A model generated the notes under the pieces. It saw only the letters and a program-made list of their open reading frames with translations. It searched no databases and had not been told where the DNA came from. From Entoloma clypeatum (lineage: Eukaryota; Basidiomycota; Agaricomycetes; Agaricales; Entolomataceae), in NCBI GenBank assembly GCA_963565915.1, contig OY751496.1, positions 558,001 to 622,000 of the forward strand: a stretch of DNA of 64,000 bases, in the 5' to 3' direction. Positions 51,437 through 61,863 of this stretch are shown here, one piece after another (position 1 is the stretch's first letter; each line of letters begins with the position of its first letter). Made by a program: the position numbers and the translations under genes.

Positions 51437-51945
51437 AGATAGGTCGAAAATCTCACCAAAATTTTTATTTCAGGATTGGATTCTCCTCATTCAGGGGACC
51501 TCCCAGCACATCTGTTTTTCAAATTTGGTGCATTCATTATGGAGATATAATACTTTTACTGAAATATATACATTTGATTATCCCTATCTGATCTGGACTT
51601 CTAAAATTTATATAAGGTGTTTCAGAAGGTGAATACATATCCCATGTATAGTTCTATTACCTCAACCTATTAGACTATGAGGAAGGGGCCGTGCGCACCT
51701 GCGCGATGCATTTGCACCTTGTTTACTATCATTTGGTGGAAGTGCCGCATTGCTATATCATAAAGTCCGTGGCAAAATTTCACAAAATAAATACATAGAA
51801 AGTGACATATGATGCTATAATACTTAATTGATATTGTGCACAAACTGTGTTGCTCCTGTGTAAGACATGTAGGCAGATGTGCGATGCTTTTTGTAAGTGT
51901 GTTTACATTTATTTGACACATTTGATGTGCACATGATGCGTGTCC
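51437..51945 (+). repeat. Dispersed non-coding repeat, copy 2
   Basis: Colinear with 886-1385 at roughly 80-85 percent identity by eye. Same orientation. No target duplication detected. Confidence 0.7.
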
Positions 51946-51949
51946 AAAC

Positions 51950-52345
51950 AAGGGCAGGCGCAGGCTCTTTGCCCTTGTTTGCTTTTCTGGGCCAAACCCT
52001 TTGCCCAGTTTGCCATCTGACTCTGATGCCCAGCCCTCTCATGCCCAATGGCCCTCTCTCGCGCCCAACGGTCTCAACTCACGTCCAGTGGCCCTCACTC
52101 AAGCCCAATGGCCCTTTCTCAGGCCCAACAGACCTCTCTCATGCCCAACGGCCCTCTTTTTTGCCCAATGCCCACCACTCGAGCCCAACGGCCCTCTCTC
52201 ATCCCCAACGGCCCCCACTGGTGTCCAACACCCTCGACTCACGCCTAACGCCCTCCCTTCACACCCAACGGCCTCGACTCACGTGCAACAGCCACCACTC
52301 AAGCCCACAGCCCCCACTCACGTGCAACGGCCCGTCCTCACACCC
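51950..52345. repeat. C-rich degenerate minisatellite
   Basis: About 14 units of 20-25 bp such as TCATGCCCAACGGCCCTCTC. It is the inverted form of the units at 44041-44377. Long open frames here result from the absence of stops in the unit. Confidence 0.82.
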
Positions 52346-52360
52346 TGTAAATACATATGT

Positions 52361-53254
52361 AGACCCTGTATTAGCACCCAAAAGACTGGTTCAGACTAGT
52401 CTCAACCGGTCTTTTACTGGTCTTCAAAAAAAAAATTGTGTTGAGACCAAAGACCGGGGCCGTCCCAATTTAGCAAGACCAAGACCGCGGTCTTGGTCTA
52501 TTTCAGTTCATTTCTTGGTTCAGTCTGGTCCGGTTCCAGTTGTTATATCCGTCTCCGAATCTCCAATCCACTCCAATCGTCCTCCGACATTCCGGACATC
52601 TGTTACCTCTGCATCTCCGCATGTTGCCATCGTGCATTTCATATTCATATTCCCGTTTACTTATGCATCGCCTTTTCTGCATGGTCCATTGACCGACATC
52701 TCCGATGTTCGTTACAGTCGCTGGCAACTTATGCCACAACTCCGGACCTACTCCAACCATCTCCGTAAAGTAATCACATTTAGATATTTAAGCTCGTACC
52801 ATACCTGTAGTTCCTCAGTTTGAATATCAACCAAGTTCACTTCTCTACTCTCAGTCCATGCCAGAGATCCTCGCCGTCATACAATACGCCGATGACATCC
52901 TCATCTTCTGCTCTTCCTCCATTGTTACCCTTCGACGAGCTCAGTACTGTGTCCAAGTCACAACTCCGACGTCGTCCGACCACTTCCACATCAGCGTGTC
53001 TCTCACTGAGATCTCTCCGAGGACCTCCACACCTCCGACCTCTCCTCCGACCTCCTGAAATTGGGACACCTTATCCAACAAACAGCGGCGCAACACATAC
53101 GTTGAAGCCATGTCCCTCCCCTTCGTTGTTCCTCCACATTTCCGGAGTTCCGCTCCGGTCTCAGTTCTATGTCCAACCTCCGACGGACTCCGACGAAGCT
53201 CCGACATTTCACCCACTTAACACCAGTCCTATTGGACTGAACCTTGAAACACTA
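52361..53254. repeat. MITE-like repeat split by a solo LTR
   Basis: Left part 52361-52540 (ACTGGTTCAGACTAGTC, GACCGCGGTC and similar) and right part 53223-53254 (GGACTGAACCTTGAAACACTA) correspond to the interior and right end of the hAT-like family at 3232-3481. The interior between them is the inserted LTR. Confidence 0.6.
52541..53222 (+). mobile_element. 682-bp solo LTR
   Basis: TGTTATATCC to CCCACTTAACA (inverted ends TGTTA/TAACA), flanked by CCAGT (52536-52540 and 53223-53227). A TATTTAAG box near 52784. The 3' half matches 200-524. Rich in CTCCGAC words like gypsy-4. No other part of its parent element is present. Confidence 0.8.
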
Positions 53255-53299
53255 AGTATGCGCGCCCAAGTATTTGGCCGCGCGATACAGGAGCACTCC

Positions 53300-53800
53300 A
53301 ACCTTGTGAGGTTGGCCGTTGACGGCGCTGGTGGGTGTCTGTGCCCTACCCACCAAAGAAGCGCCTGTGCAGTTCTTACCCTTCGATCATGTTCGCTTGC
53401 CAGAGGGGGCTGTACCCCTTTGAACCCAGCGCACTACCACGCAACTACTGCCAACGGTTGTGTTGGGCGTTGGACAATCTCTAAAGGTGAATGCCCCTGG
53501 GTTGTCCATAATGAATTTCCCGAAGACGTCCCAGATGGGAGTGTTCCTCGAGAAGGTGGGCATGTCTGGTGGCCTGGTGGGGTGGTGCAGACATTTGTAG
53601 AAAATGTGGGCGAAGTCCTCAACAGACCTCACTCCACAGTCGCACTGTTCAACTTTGTCTCCAATGTTGAACCTGTGTCTATAGTGGCCAATTGGGGCGT
53701 GGCTGGTGAGGCCATGGACCATTTGAGCTGTGAGGGATTGGGAGTGACCCACATCCTTAAGCCATGTGCCGCCCTTGAGGTGGGACAGTTTCATTTGTTT
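53300..53800 (-). pseudogene. LINE ORF2 C-terminal remnant
   Basis: The minus-strand frame reads KGGTWLKDVGHS, LTSHAPIGHYRHRFNIGD and CDCGVRSVEDFAHIFYKC. This is the conserved C-terminal segment of fungal LINE proteins after RNase H (HAPIGxYxxRF followed by a CxC...HxxxxC zinc-like motif). Upstream RT and RNase H are absent. Confidence 0.7.
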
Positions 53801-53929
53801 CGCCTGGTGAGAAGCGAGGACTTGACTGACGATGGAAATGCCGAAAACTCAAAGGTGAGCACAACAACCACACCTCAAACACTCTCAACAAATGGTTCTA
53901 GGATGGTGGGATGATTCCACTTACTTTGT

Positions 53930-54357
53930 AGTAGATCAACATGTATGCCTCTTTTGGTAGAAATCTGACTCACAAGCACATGTGTCGGGTTTCCGGGTAT
54001 GAGATTCAATAAAGGGGGGTTTTATGGAATCGAGTTTTGATCCTAAGGTCACTCAGAACCTGTCGGACTCTCTGCACTGCACTGAACTGTTCTGGTCTGG
54101 ACTATTCTGCCGGAGACTTAGAAAATCACGCTGCACTCTGGTACCTCAAAGGTGAGCTGCTATATGATCTGGGTGGGGGCCTGTTCTAATCTACTGTACA
54201 TGGCTGGAATCCACAGGTTTTTATACACACGATGGCTACCTACATTATTTAGAGTTTATCACAAGTAAGTCACTAACATATGGTCTTTTAATTTAACACG
54301 GGATGGCATGCTTATTCAGAGCTTTGCACGGACCGACTTTGTATGGCCTCCACCTGT
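53930..54357. other. Unassigned sequence
   Basis: No gene recognised. A TGTCGGGTTTCCGGGTATGAGATT segment at 53979 looks like an LTR start, and the sequence continues after gypsy-3A copy 2 at 61253, so it may be an old LTR split by that insertion. Not demonstrated. Confidence 0.35.
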
Positions 54358-54727
54358 TGTTACGGACTAACGACTATGGACGTATACGCTTACTTTTTCA
54401 CTTTTACTCATCGGCCCCCGCTTACACATATCGTATTATACTTTATTCCCTTTAGTATACTTCGCTCCCGCGCTGACTCGCTTTCCGCAGCTGTCTGACT
54501 CATTCCGCAGTCAGCTTACTCATTAGTGCATAGCCTTCCGCAGTCGCCTTACTCATGCGCACTGCCTTCTGCAGTTACTGACTCATTCGCTACCGCTCAT
54601 AGTCAGTACTATATAAACCTCATGTACCATAGCTACATTCCTTAGATTTAGCAATCACATTGCTCTTCGCCTTTCCATCTTCCTGCATACTCTGCCCGAA
54701 CCTTGGAACGGTTTGTTACGCATAACA
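54358..54727 (+). repeat. Gypsy-3A copy 2, 5' LTR
   Basis: TGTTACGGACTAACG to TTACGCATAACA. TATATAAA at 54610-54617. AGATTTAGCAA at 54644-54654 is the predicted RNA start. Confidence 0.95.
54474..54585. promoter_or_regulatory. Array of TGACTCA-type sites in gypsy-3A U3
   Basis: TGACTCG at 54474, TGACTCA at 54496 and 54579, TTACTCA at 54516 and 54549, spaced 20-33 bp, alternating with CCGCAGT words and ending 25 bp before the TATA box. The same array is present in the LTRs at 11419, 17462 and 60883. Confidence 0.6.
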
Positions 54728-54729
54728 AG

Positions 54730-54740
54730 TTGCTAAATCT
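54730..54740 (+). other. Gypsy-3A primer binding site (self-priming type)
   Basis: TTGCTAAATCT starts 2 nt after the LTR and is the exact reverse complement of AGATTTAGCAA (54644-54654), 11 of 11 bases, the same length as reported for Tf1. Confidence 0.8.
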
Positions 54741-55431
54741 CGTTAGGTTCGCCCAGAGCGAAGAGAGCAACTACCAGACGAGTCAAGACGTCGCGCTTCT
54801 TTGAAGACTTCACCAGTAACCCATTCAGCACGCCAGAAGCCCGACAGGAGGAGCTAAGTCCTCGAGACAGTATCGATTTTACGCTTATCCAGCAGTACAT
54901 TGAATCGGAGATCCGTCGCATCCTACAGCAGGTGCTTGACGAAGAACTAGACAACGACGAGCATCGCCCCCACGGCGAGATAGCAGAGAGCATCCATCTT
55001 GCTCGGCAACACCAGATCGCACGTTACAACGCCCGACAGAACAAACTCGAAAGCTTTCGCGTTCAAGAAGGACCTCAGACAGGTCGGATCACGGAGATCA
55101 GAGAGTTTATCGGTGTCCAGACAACTGTTATCAGAAGATTGATTAGGACGCTCACATCGAGACGTCCCAGAGCCACATCATCATGTCCTACTCGAAGCAG
55201 CAGATCTACGCCCACTTCACCATTGAAGAACAACAAACCGAGTACAACCATTGGGCACGAAACGAGAGACTTGACCCCTTCTCGCGACCAACAGACGCGC
55301 AGGAACAGAGATTCCTTAGAGATCTACAGAGGAAATACCCCGAACGTTTTGCCACCGATTCCGCCGACGAGTCCCCTGACGAATTTACTTTTGACTCCGC
55401 GCAGTCAGATACCGAACAGACGCCTAGAACA
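54741..55431 (+). other. Gypsy-3A copy 2 leader and N-terminal gag frames
   Basis: Open frame from about 54737 (SRFFEDFTSNPFSTPEARQEEL, IQQYIESEIRRILQQVL and onward), overlapped from about 55180 by the gag frame (MSYSKQQIYAHF, DPFSRPTDAQEQRFL). The solo copia LTR inserts in the gag frame at EQTPRT. A conserved TAG (near 55143) closes the gag frame upstream in all copies, so the real gag start is unresolved. Confidence 0.5.
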
Positions 55432-55741
55432 TGTTGAAACTTTTCCCATCACATAGATTAGATTAGATTAGATTACATCACGTGACCTTTACATATCTTC
55501 ATTACATACTTGTTTGGTTGGTACAAACAGTAGTACGGTATATAAGACCAGGAAACTGTCAATATCAACAAGTTGTCTCTTGACTCTTAACCGCCTCCAT
55601 CGCTCTTACCAGCCTCAACCGCTCTCACCAGCCTCACCCTCTCCAACCCATGTAAGTGGTCAGAACGGTATCGTAGAGTACTTCCACTGTAGCCGGTTGC
55701 TTCAGTACACTTGCGGCTAGCGCCCAGGTGGAACTTCAACA
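55432..55741 (+). mobile_element. Solo copia LTR
   Basis: 310 bp of the copia-1/copia-2 LTR family, TGTTGAAAC to CTTCAACA, flanked by GAACA (55427-55431 and 55742-55746). It separates the gag N-terminal frame from the main gag. Confidence 0.95.
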
Positions 55742-55833
55742 GAACAGGGACTGATTTTCAACCCCTACCTGTATCCCGAACCCCATCTTCATCCCAACAA
55801 TCCGACACCTCTCCTACTCCACAGGTTCTAGAC

Positions 55834-56703
55834 ATGGCAGAAGCACCGACAGTACAAACAATGGATACATCCAAGATCATCAAAGATCCTGGGATGTTCA
55901 AAGACAGACACACCTTCGACGAGTGGTGGAAAGCCACCAAATTATACATCAGGTTCCAGAAGGGCCTGTCCGACGATCAGAAAATTCTTGCGGTGTTATC
56001 CCGCATGATGGAAGGGTCCGGTAAACACTGGGCCAGCAACAAGTTAGACGACCTTGCCACCGATGGTGAGAACATCACCTGGTTAGGGTTCTCAGACGAC
56101 ATCGCTACGCGATTCTCTGTTGCCAACAAGTCAGCAGCGGCCAAGGCGAGACTCGAAGTCCTGAAACAGGAGAAACGCACCATCGACGAATTCTTGGACG
56201 AATTTGAAGAGATCTTGAAGCTGTCAAACCTTGGCGAAGAAACTGGGAAATACATCCTGGAAAAGAACGTCAACCGCAGAATTTCTGAACAAGTGGCTAG
56301 CGATGGCAAAACGTACACTGATTACGCAAAGGAGATCAGAAACAAGGGACGACAGATGGAGGGACATGCATTAGTCATCCGAGGGGGTGGCGACACACGC
56401 ACCGGATTGGGCACCACTTATGGCGGTCAAGGCAAAGCCATGGAGATCGACAAAGCAGGAGTAGCCCGTTGCTACAACTGTCAACGCTTTGGTCACCTTG
56501 CCAAAGACTGCAAAGCCCCAAAGAAGAAAGATGGTCGTAAGTGTTTCAACTGCGACCAAGAAGGACATATCACGCGCAACTGCCGCAAGCCAAAGAAGAA
56601 CTCTGGAAAGATTAGGAAGGTGTCTGATGGAGATACCGATGATGACGATGAAACCATCACCATAGAGACCAATGAGAAGGATTTTCCCGAAGGGTCCGAT
56701 TAA
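55834..56703 (+). CDS. gag: Gypsy-3A copy 2 gag
   Basis: 289 residues from ATG 55834 (MAEAPTV), identical by eye to 12420-13289. Capsid-like domain, two zinc knuckles (from residues 213 and 237), acidic tail and KDFPEGSD end. The frame is open further upstream to the solo LTR (VSRTPSSSQQSDTSP), where copy 1 has a stop. Confidence 0.9.
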   Translation: MAEAPTVQTMDTSKIIKDPGMFKDRHTFDEWWKATKLYIRFQKGLSDDQKILAVLSRMMEGSGKHWASNKLDDLATDGENITWLGFSDDIATRFSVANKSAAAKARLEVLKQEKRTIDEFLDEFEEILKLSNLGEETGKYILEKNVNRRISEQVASDGKTYTDYAKEIRNKGRQMEGHALVIRGGGDTRTGLGTTYGGQGKAMEIDKAGVARCYNCQRFGHLAKDCKAPKKKDGRKCFNCDQEGHITRNCRKPKKNSGKIRKVSDGDTDDDDETITIETNEKDFPEGSD

Positions 56704-59700
56704 ACGACGCTAAGTCGCGACCCTTATCCATTAAACGAACTCGCTTGCCTGGTGCAGCTACAGACAATATAACTTATGTTATCCCTGCAAAGCGAGCCGT
56801 TGCATCAACTAAGATTGTCAAGGGAGATAAACCTCCGAAACGACGAGAGATCAAGCTGCAAGCTCAGATCAAAACACGACGAGGACCAAAGGCCATTCGA
56901 CCCGAGGTTGATAGCGGATGTGAACGCACATGTATCCATCCCAGAATAGTACGCGAACAGAACCTTCCCACACGAGGAATGAAGCCCATATCAATCCTAA
57001 ATGCGGATGGATCGCCGAACCGACAACAGAAAGCAGAAAAACTTGCCGAAGTCAAGCTGGACTTAGGAACACACCAGGAAACCATGGAAGCAATGGTATT
57101 GGACATTGGGAGAACAGACATGCTTTTGGGACATGACTGGTTGGTGCACCACAACCCCACAATCAACTGGACGACCGGCGCTGTAACATTCAACCGATGC
57201 CCATCAACGTGTCAAACCAAACACTCGGATTTCAGGGTTAACCTTAATGGTCGCAACATCGGGTTCGCATGGTGGAAGTACGAGACAAGGACGCGCCCAA
57301 GAAATCAGATCAGAATTGGAAGCCCGGAGACCCCATATTGGAAGCAGTTACTCCCACACCACCTCCCACAACCAAACGACCCTCATACGTTGAACGTTTT
57401 GCCCATCTCTTTGAAAAAGAAAACTTCGACAAGATCCCAAAGGAAAGAGAATGGGACCACGGCATCGAACTTACACCGGACGCACCAAAGGAGCTAGGAG
57501 GAAACACGTACCCTATGACCCAAAAGGAGCAAGAAGAACTGGACGAATTCATCGATGAAGGCCTGGCAACCGGAAAGATCCGACCGTCCAAATCCCCTTA
57601 TGCATCACCCTGCTTCTTCATTAACAAGAAAGACGGTTCCAAACGATTGGTACAGGATTATCGCACGGTCAATAAATTCACGGTTAAGGACAAATTCCCA
57701 CTCCCACGCATCAACGACCTCTTGGATGTATTGAAGGACGCAGTCTACTTCAACAAAATGGACATCATGTGGGGATACAATAACATGCGGATCAAGAAGG
57801 GTGACAAATGGAAAGCCGCCTTCCTGACCAGCCGAGGATTGTTTGAACCATTGGTCATGTTTTTCGGTCTCTGCAACTCCCCGGGAACGTTCTCTCGGAT
57901 GATGGCCAGCCTATTCAGGGATCAGATCCGTCGGCGCATCTGTGTGATTTACATGGATGACATAGTGGTTATTGGTAAAACCAAGGAAGAACTCGCCCAG
58001 AACACCGAAGAGATCTTGCAGATTCTGTCAGACAATGACCTGTTCCTAAAGGAGAAGAAGTGTCTTTGGGAAGTAACGAAATGCCCCATATTGGGATATG
58101 TCGTTGGAGAAGGACGTGTTGAGATGGAAACTGAAAAGGTGGACACAATCCGGAACTGGCGAGTACCCACATCAAAAAAGGAAGTCCAGAAGTTCCTGGG
58201 ATTTGCCAATTTTTATCGACGCTTTATTGAAGGATACTCGAACATCGCAAAGCCACTCACAACACTTACGGGAAACACAGCATTCATGTGGGGACCAACG
58301 GCGCAAGAAGCATTTGAAGGTCTCATACGGGCAATCACAACGGCACCAGTCTTGGCATTGCCCAAACCGGACGGACAGTTCAGGGTCGAAACTGATGCAT
58401 CGGGTTATGCGATTGGAGCGGTACTTTCACAGAAACAAGACGACAAGTGGCATCCTATCGCGTTCTTGTTGCGGACCATGTCCGCGGTTGAACAGAATTA
58501 CGAGATATATGACAAGGAACTCTTGGCAGTCATGGAAGCACTGAAGGACTGGCGACATTATCTACTTGAAGCCAAGGAGCGTTTCGAGATCTTAACCGAT
58601 CACAAAAACCTGGAGTATTTCCGGCGCCCTCAGGACCTAAACCAACGACAGAGGCGCTGGAAGATGAAGTTACAAGACTATGACTTCGAATTGCGACATG
58701 TACCTGGGAAGACAAACGCGAAAGCAGACATCCTGTCACGCTTACCCTGGTATGAGACGGAACTCGAGCCGCAGGACAGCGACCAAATGCTCAAGGAGGG
58801 GCTATTTTTGAAACGATTGGAATCAGAAGATGTGATACAAATGGAGATGTTCACGGAGGAACAATTCTTTGAAGGGGGTGAAACATCTGATTCCATCAAA
58901 ATCGGAAACATCACAACCATCGAAAACCCATGGATCGCACGCATCAAGGCCTCGAATCGCATGGAGACAGAAGTAGCCCAGGGTCTGAAGAAGAATCCTC
59001 ACTGGTACCAGCAGGAAAATGGCATCACCTACGCAGGAGAACGAGTCTATGTTCCACCAGACCCACAATTGCGCCAAGAACTGATGTTTGAAGCGCACGA
59101 CGCACCAGTGGCAGGACATCCAGGACAATATCGAACACATGAACTCCTCACTCGCACCTACTGGTGGCCCACCATCCTACATGACGTAAAGAAGTATGTG
59201 AAAGGTTGTGACACCTGTCAACATAACAAGATCAGCCGCCAAAGGAGACACGCCCCTCTACACCCTAACGCCGCGCCAAGTCAACCATGGGAAGACATAG
59301 GGATTGACGTCGTGGGACCGATACCAGAATCTGATGGGAAGAACACAATTCTGGTCATCACGGACAGACATTCAAAGATGCTTCATCTCATCCCGACAAC
59401 CGTGGAACTATCGGCTGAAGGATTAGCCAAGATCTATCGGGACCAGATATGGAAGCTTCATGGGATCCCCAAGAAGATCATCAGCGATAGGGGACCACAG
59501 TTCGCTGCGAAGTTCATGGAAATACTCTGCCACATGTTGGGGATCAAGAGGAACCTGTCCACCGCGTACCATCCACAGACTGATGGACAGGCCAAGCGAT
59601 CGCATCAGGAAACAGAAGCATTCTTACAAAACTTTGTCAACCATCTACAGGATGATTGGGCGGAATGAATCGCAATCGCAGAGTTCCAGTACAATGACAA

Positions 59701-60352
59701 AGAGCACCAGGCAACGAAGCACACCCCATTCTACCTCAACTACGGTTTACATCCGTGGAAGGGAGAACTCGTGTTAGAGGATACCAATCCGGCTGCCAAC
59801 GACTTCTTGAAAAAACTCAAACAGGCACAAGAAGAAGCCAATGCTGCGCTGAAACAAGCACAGGATCAGATGAAGAAGACTGTTGACACACGGCGAAGTC
59901 CGTCTCGGGACTACTGCATCGGAGACAAGGTGTGGCTGGAAGGAACTAACATCAGGACTGATCGACCCTCAAAGAAACTTGATGCACTCTGACATGGACC
60001 ATTCAAAGTCCTAGAGAAGAAAGGAGCTAGCGCGTACCTTCTTGATCTTCCGAAGACTTGGAAGATGATTCACCCTGTGTTCAACGAGACCCTGTTGTCA
60101 CCATATGAAACTCCGAAGTACGCCATCCAGAAAAAGAAACCAGCCCCTGATCCGATCATCGTCGAAGGACGAGAAGAGTACCATGTGTCTACGATCCTGG
60201 ACTCTCGAAAGTTCCGCGGAAAGATCCAGTACCTCGTCCAATGGGAAGGATATGGCCCAGAAGAGAACACATGGGAACCGCGAGCTAATGTTCAGAACGC
60301 TCAAGATTTGATCCGTGATTTCCATCGGCAGAACCCGTCGCGTCCACGATAA
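56704..60352 (+). pseudogene. pol: Gypsy-3A copy 2 pol
   Basis: Protease in frame 0 (VDSGCERTC, LLGHDWL). The same one-base shift as copy 1 near 57256. RT, RNase H, integrase and chromodomain in frame 2 (YMDD near 57950, ETDASGYAIG near 58387, HDAPVAGHPGQ near 59097, SDRGPQF near 59485, chromodomain [14 protein letters not shown] to NTWEP near 60170-60280). TGA at 59666 replaces TGG, and TGA at 59990 replaces CGA of copy 1. Stop TAA at 60350. Confidence 0.93.
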
Positions 60353-60476
60353 AAGACACCCGTTGAAAGCAGCCAACAACATCGACCTCATCAGTCAAAA
60401 ACCCACCGAGTTCCCCGCTCCGTCTTCAAATATAGCTACTCCATTCTTCCTCTATCTCTCCAACATCCTCCGCACC

Positions 60477-60845
60477 ATGTCCAACATCACCGCCGCCTCC
60501 ACCGATGCTTCCGATATCAACCCCACCATCACCACCCTCATCGGCGAAGCGCTCTCCATGCGCGACCAGATCCATGCGCTCGAAACCTCCGTTGCCGACA
60601 TCCTCCACCGGCAGATGCATATCCGCCTTCATACCCTCTCCGATTTACCAACCGCCCCCACCGCTGAGGAGAAGCTCATCCTCAAAAACTATACCAACAC
60701 CCTTGCTGTCGAGAATCAATGCCTTCGCCTCGCCGTTCGAGGTTTAGAGTTTGCCACGGCGGTAAACGATGAACTGATAAAGGATTGGGGTAACCGAGTT
60801 GACCCTTCCTGGGCCGATCCAAATGGCAACGATGGATGGGAGTAG
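60477..60845 (+). CDS. Extra ORF after pol in gypsy-3A (copy 2)
   Basis: 122 codons from ATG 60477 (MSNITAAS) to TAG 60843, almost identical to 17056-17424. The 124-nt spacer before the ATG is of the 3B type although the ORF is of the 3A type, so the recombination joint lies next to the start codon. No known domain. Predicted coiled-coil middle. Confidence 0.78.
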   Translation: MSNITAASTDASDINPTITTLIGEALSMRDQIHALETSVADILHRQMHIRLHTLSDLPTAPTAEEKLILKNYTNTLAVENQCLRLAVRGLEFATAVNDELIKDWGNRVDPSWADPNGNDGWE

Positions 60846-60882
60846 GTAGTCTGTGAGGACACAGACCTTGAGGAGGGGAACA

Positions 60883-61252
60883 TGTTACGGACTAACGACT
60901 ACGGACGTATACGCTTACTTTTTCACTTTTACTCATCGGCCCCCGCTTACACATATCGTATTATACTTTATTCCCTTTAGTATACTTCGCTCCCGCGCTG
61001 ACTCGCTTTCCGCAGCTGTCTGACTCATTCCGCAGTCAGCTTACTCATTAGTGCATAGCCTTCCGCAGTCGCCTTACTCATGCGCACTGCCTTCTGCAGT
61101 TACTGACTCATTCGCTACCGCTCATAGTCAGTACTATATAAACCTCATGTACCATAGCTACATTCCTTAGATTTAGCAATCACATTGCTCTTCGCCTTTC
61201 CATCTTCCTGCATACTCTGCCCGAACCTTGGAACGGTTTGTTACGCATAACA
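60883..61252 (+). repeat. Gypsy-3A copy 2, 3' LTR
   Basis: 370 bp, preceded by GAGGAGGGGAACA. Confidence 0.95.
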
Positions 61253-61257
61253 CCTGT

Positions 61258-61640
61258 CGAGAGAGTAACCGGCTTCAGAAGAGTGGAGCGAGGATTGTTC
61301 TTTGCTGTGCAAGCATTCAGTATCAGCACATCAGAAGTTTGAGTGGAAGAGAACAAGGGTTCTTGTCATCATGGACCCTCGGTTCGGGGGTGGAAGAAGC
61401 ATCGGGAACCTTGGAAACGGGTGGCAACCCTGTTTCTAGGGTTCAGTCTATTTCAGAAACTTCAGGATTATTGGCATCATTGATTGTGCGGGGTTTTTGG
61501 TGATGCGTGTGGTCGGTATGGTGTGTGTTGTAGAGAACAAGTCCCCTAGACCTTTGATGTGTCCTTAGTCAATAGTAATTCAACTGGATAGGGTGATAGG
61601 TCATTTTGAATATATATATATGTCAACTCCCTTAATGGTC
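61258..61640. other. Unassigned sequence
   Basis: Continuation of the 53930-54357 sequence after removal of gypsy-3A copy 2. One open frame around the ATGG at 61372 has no recognisable domain. A TATATATATA tract at 61611-61620. Confidence 0.4.
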
Positions 61641-61652
61641 TTATCCATTAAG

Positions 61653-61863
61653 AATTAAAAGATTGTGCCATGTCTTGGTTAAGCCCTCAAGGGTGACTGG
61701 TCCCAAGAGCATGATGAAAGGTGGTACAGTAGTACTTAGACACTCTAGGTTGCCGTTCATACTATCAGCTCCAATAGAAGTGTTTATTAACGGAGTCATC
61801 TCTACTGACAGAACTGTGGGAATCACACAATTTTGGCCACGGCCGCTCAGCGGTCATATCACC
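61653..61863 (-). repeat. Left copy of an inverted-repeat pair
   Basis: On the minus strand GGTGATATGACCGCTGAGCGG ... ACCAGTCACCCTTGAGGGC. It matches the plus strand at 63777-63990 at about 65-70 percent by eye. Confidence 0.65.

Larger units (their letters stand above)
54358..61252 (+). mobile_element. Gypsy-3A copy 2: near-complete Ty3/gypsy chromovirus
   Basis: LTRs 54358-54727 and 60883-61252 (370 bp, about one difference) flanked by CCTGT (54353-54357 and 61253-61257). Contains leader, gag, protease, RT, RNase H, integrase, chromodomain and the extra ORF. A solo copia LTR sits at 55432-55741. Defects in pol: the shared protease-RT frameshift and TGA codons at 59666 and 59990. From about 59466 to about 60470 it switches to gypsy-3B-like sequence. 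Confidence 0.95.

Noticed and set aside
51897..52823. 308-codon open frame on the plus strand
   Set aside because: Most of it is the tandem C-rich minisatellite; the rest crosses the boundary of a MITE and a solo LTR.
52820..53914. 364-codon open frame on the plus strand
   Set aside because: It spans the solo LTR, the MITE end and the antisense of a LINE remnant, so it cannot be one gene.
61372..61440. Possible gag start of an old LTR element
   Set aside because: An ATGG with an open frame follows a possible LTR-like start at 53979, but there is no gag motif, primer site or second LTR to support it.
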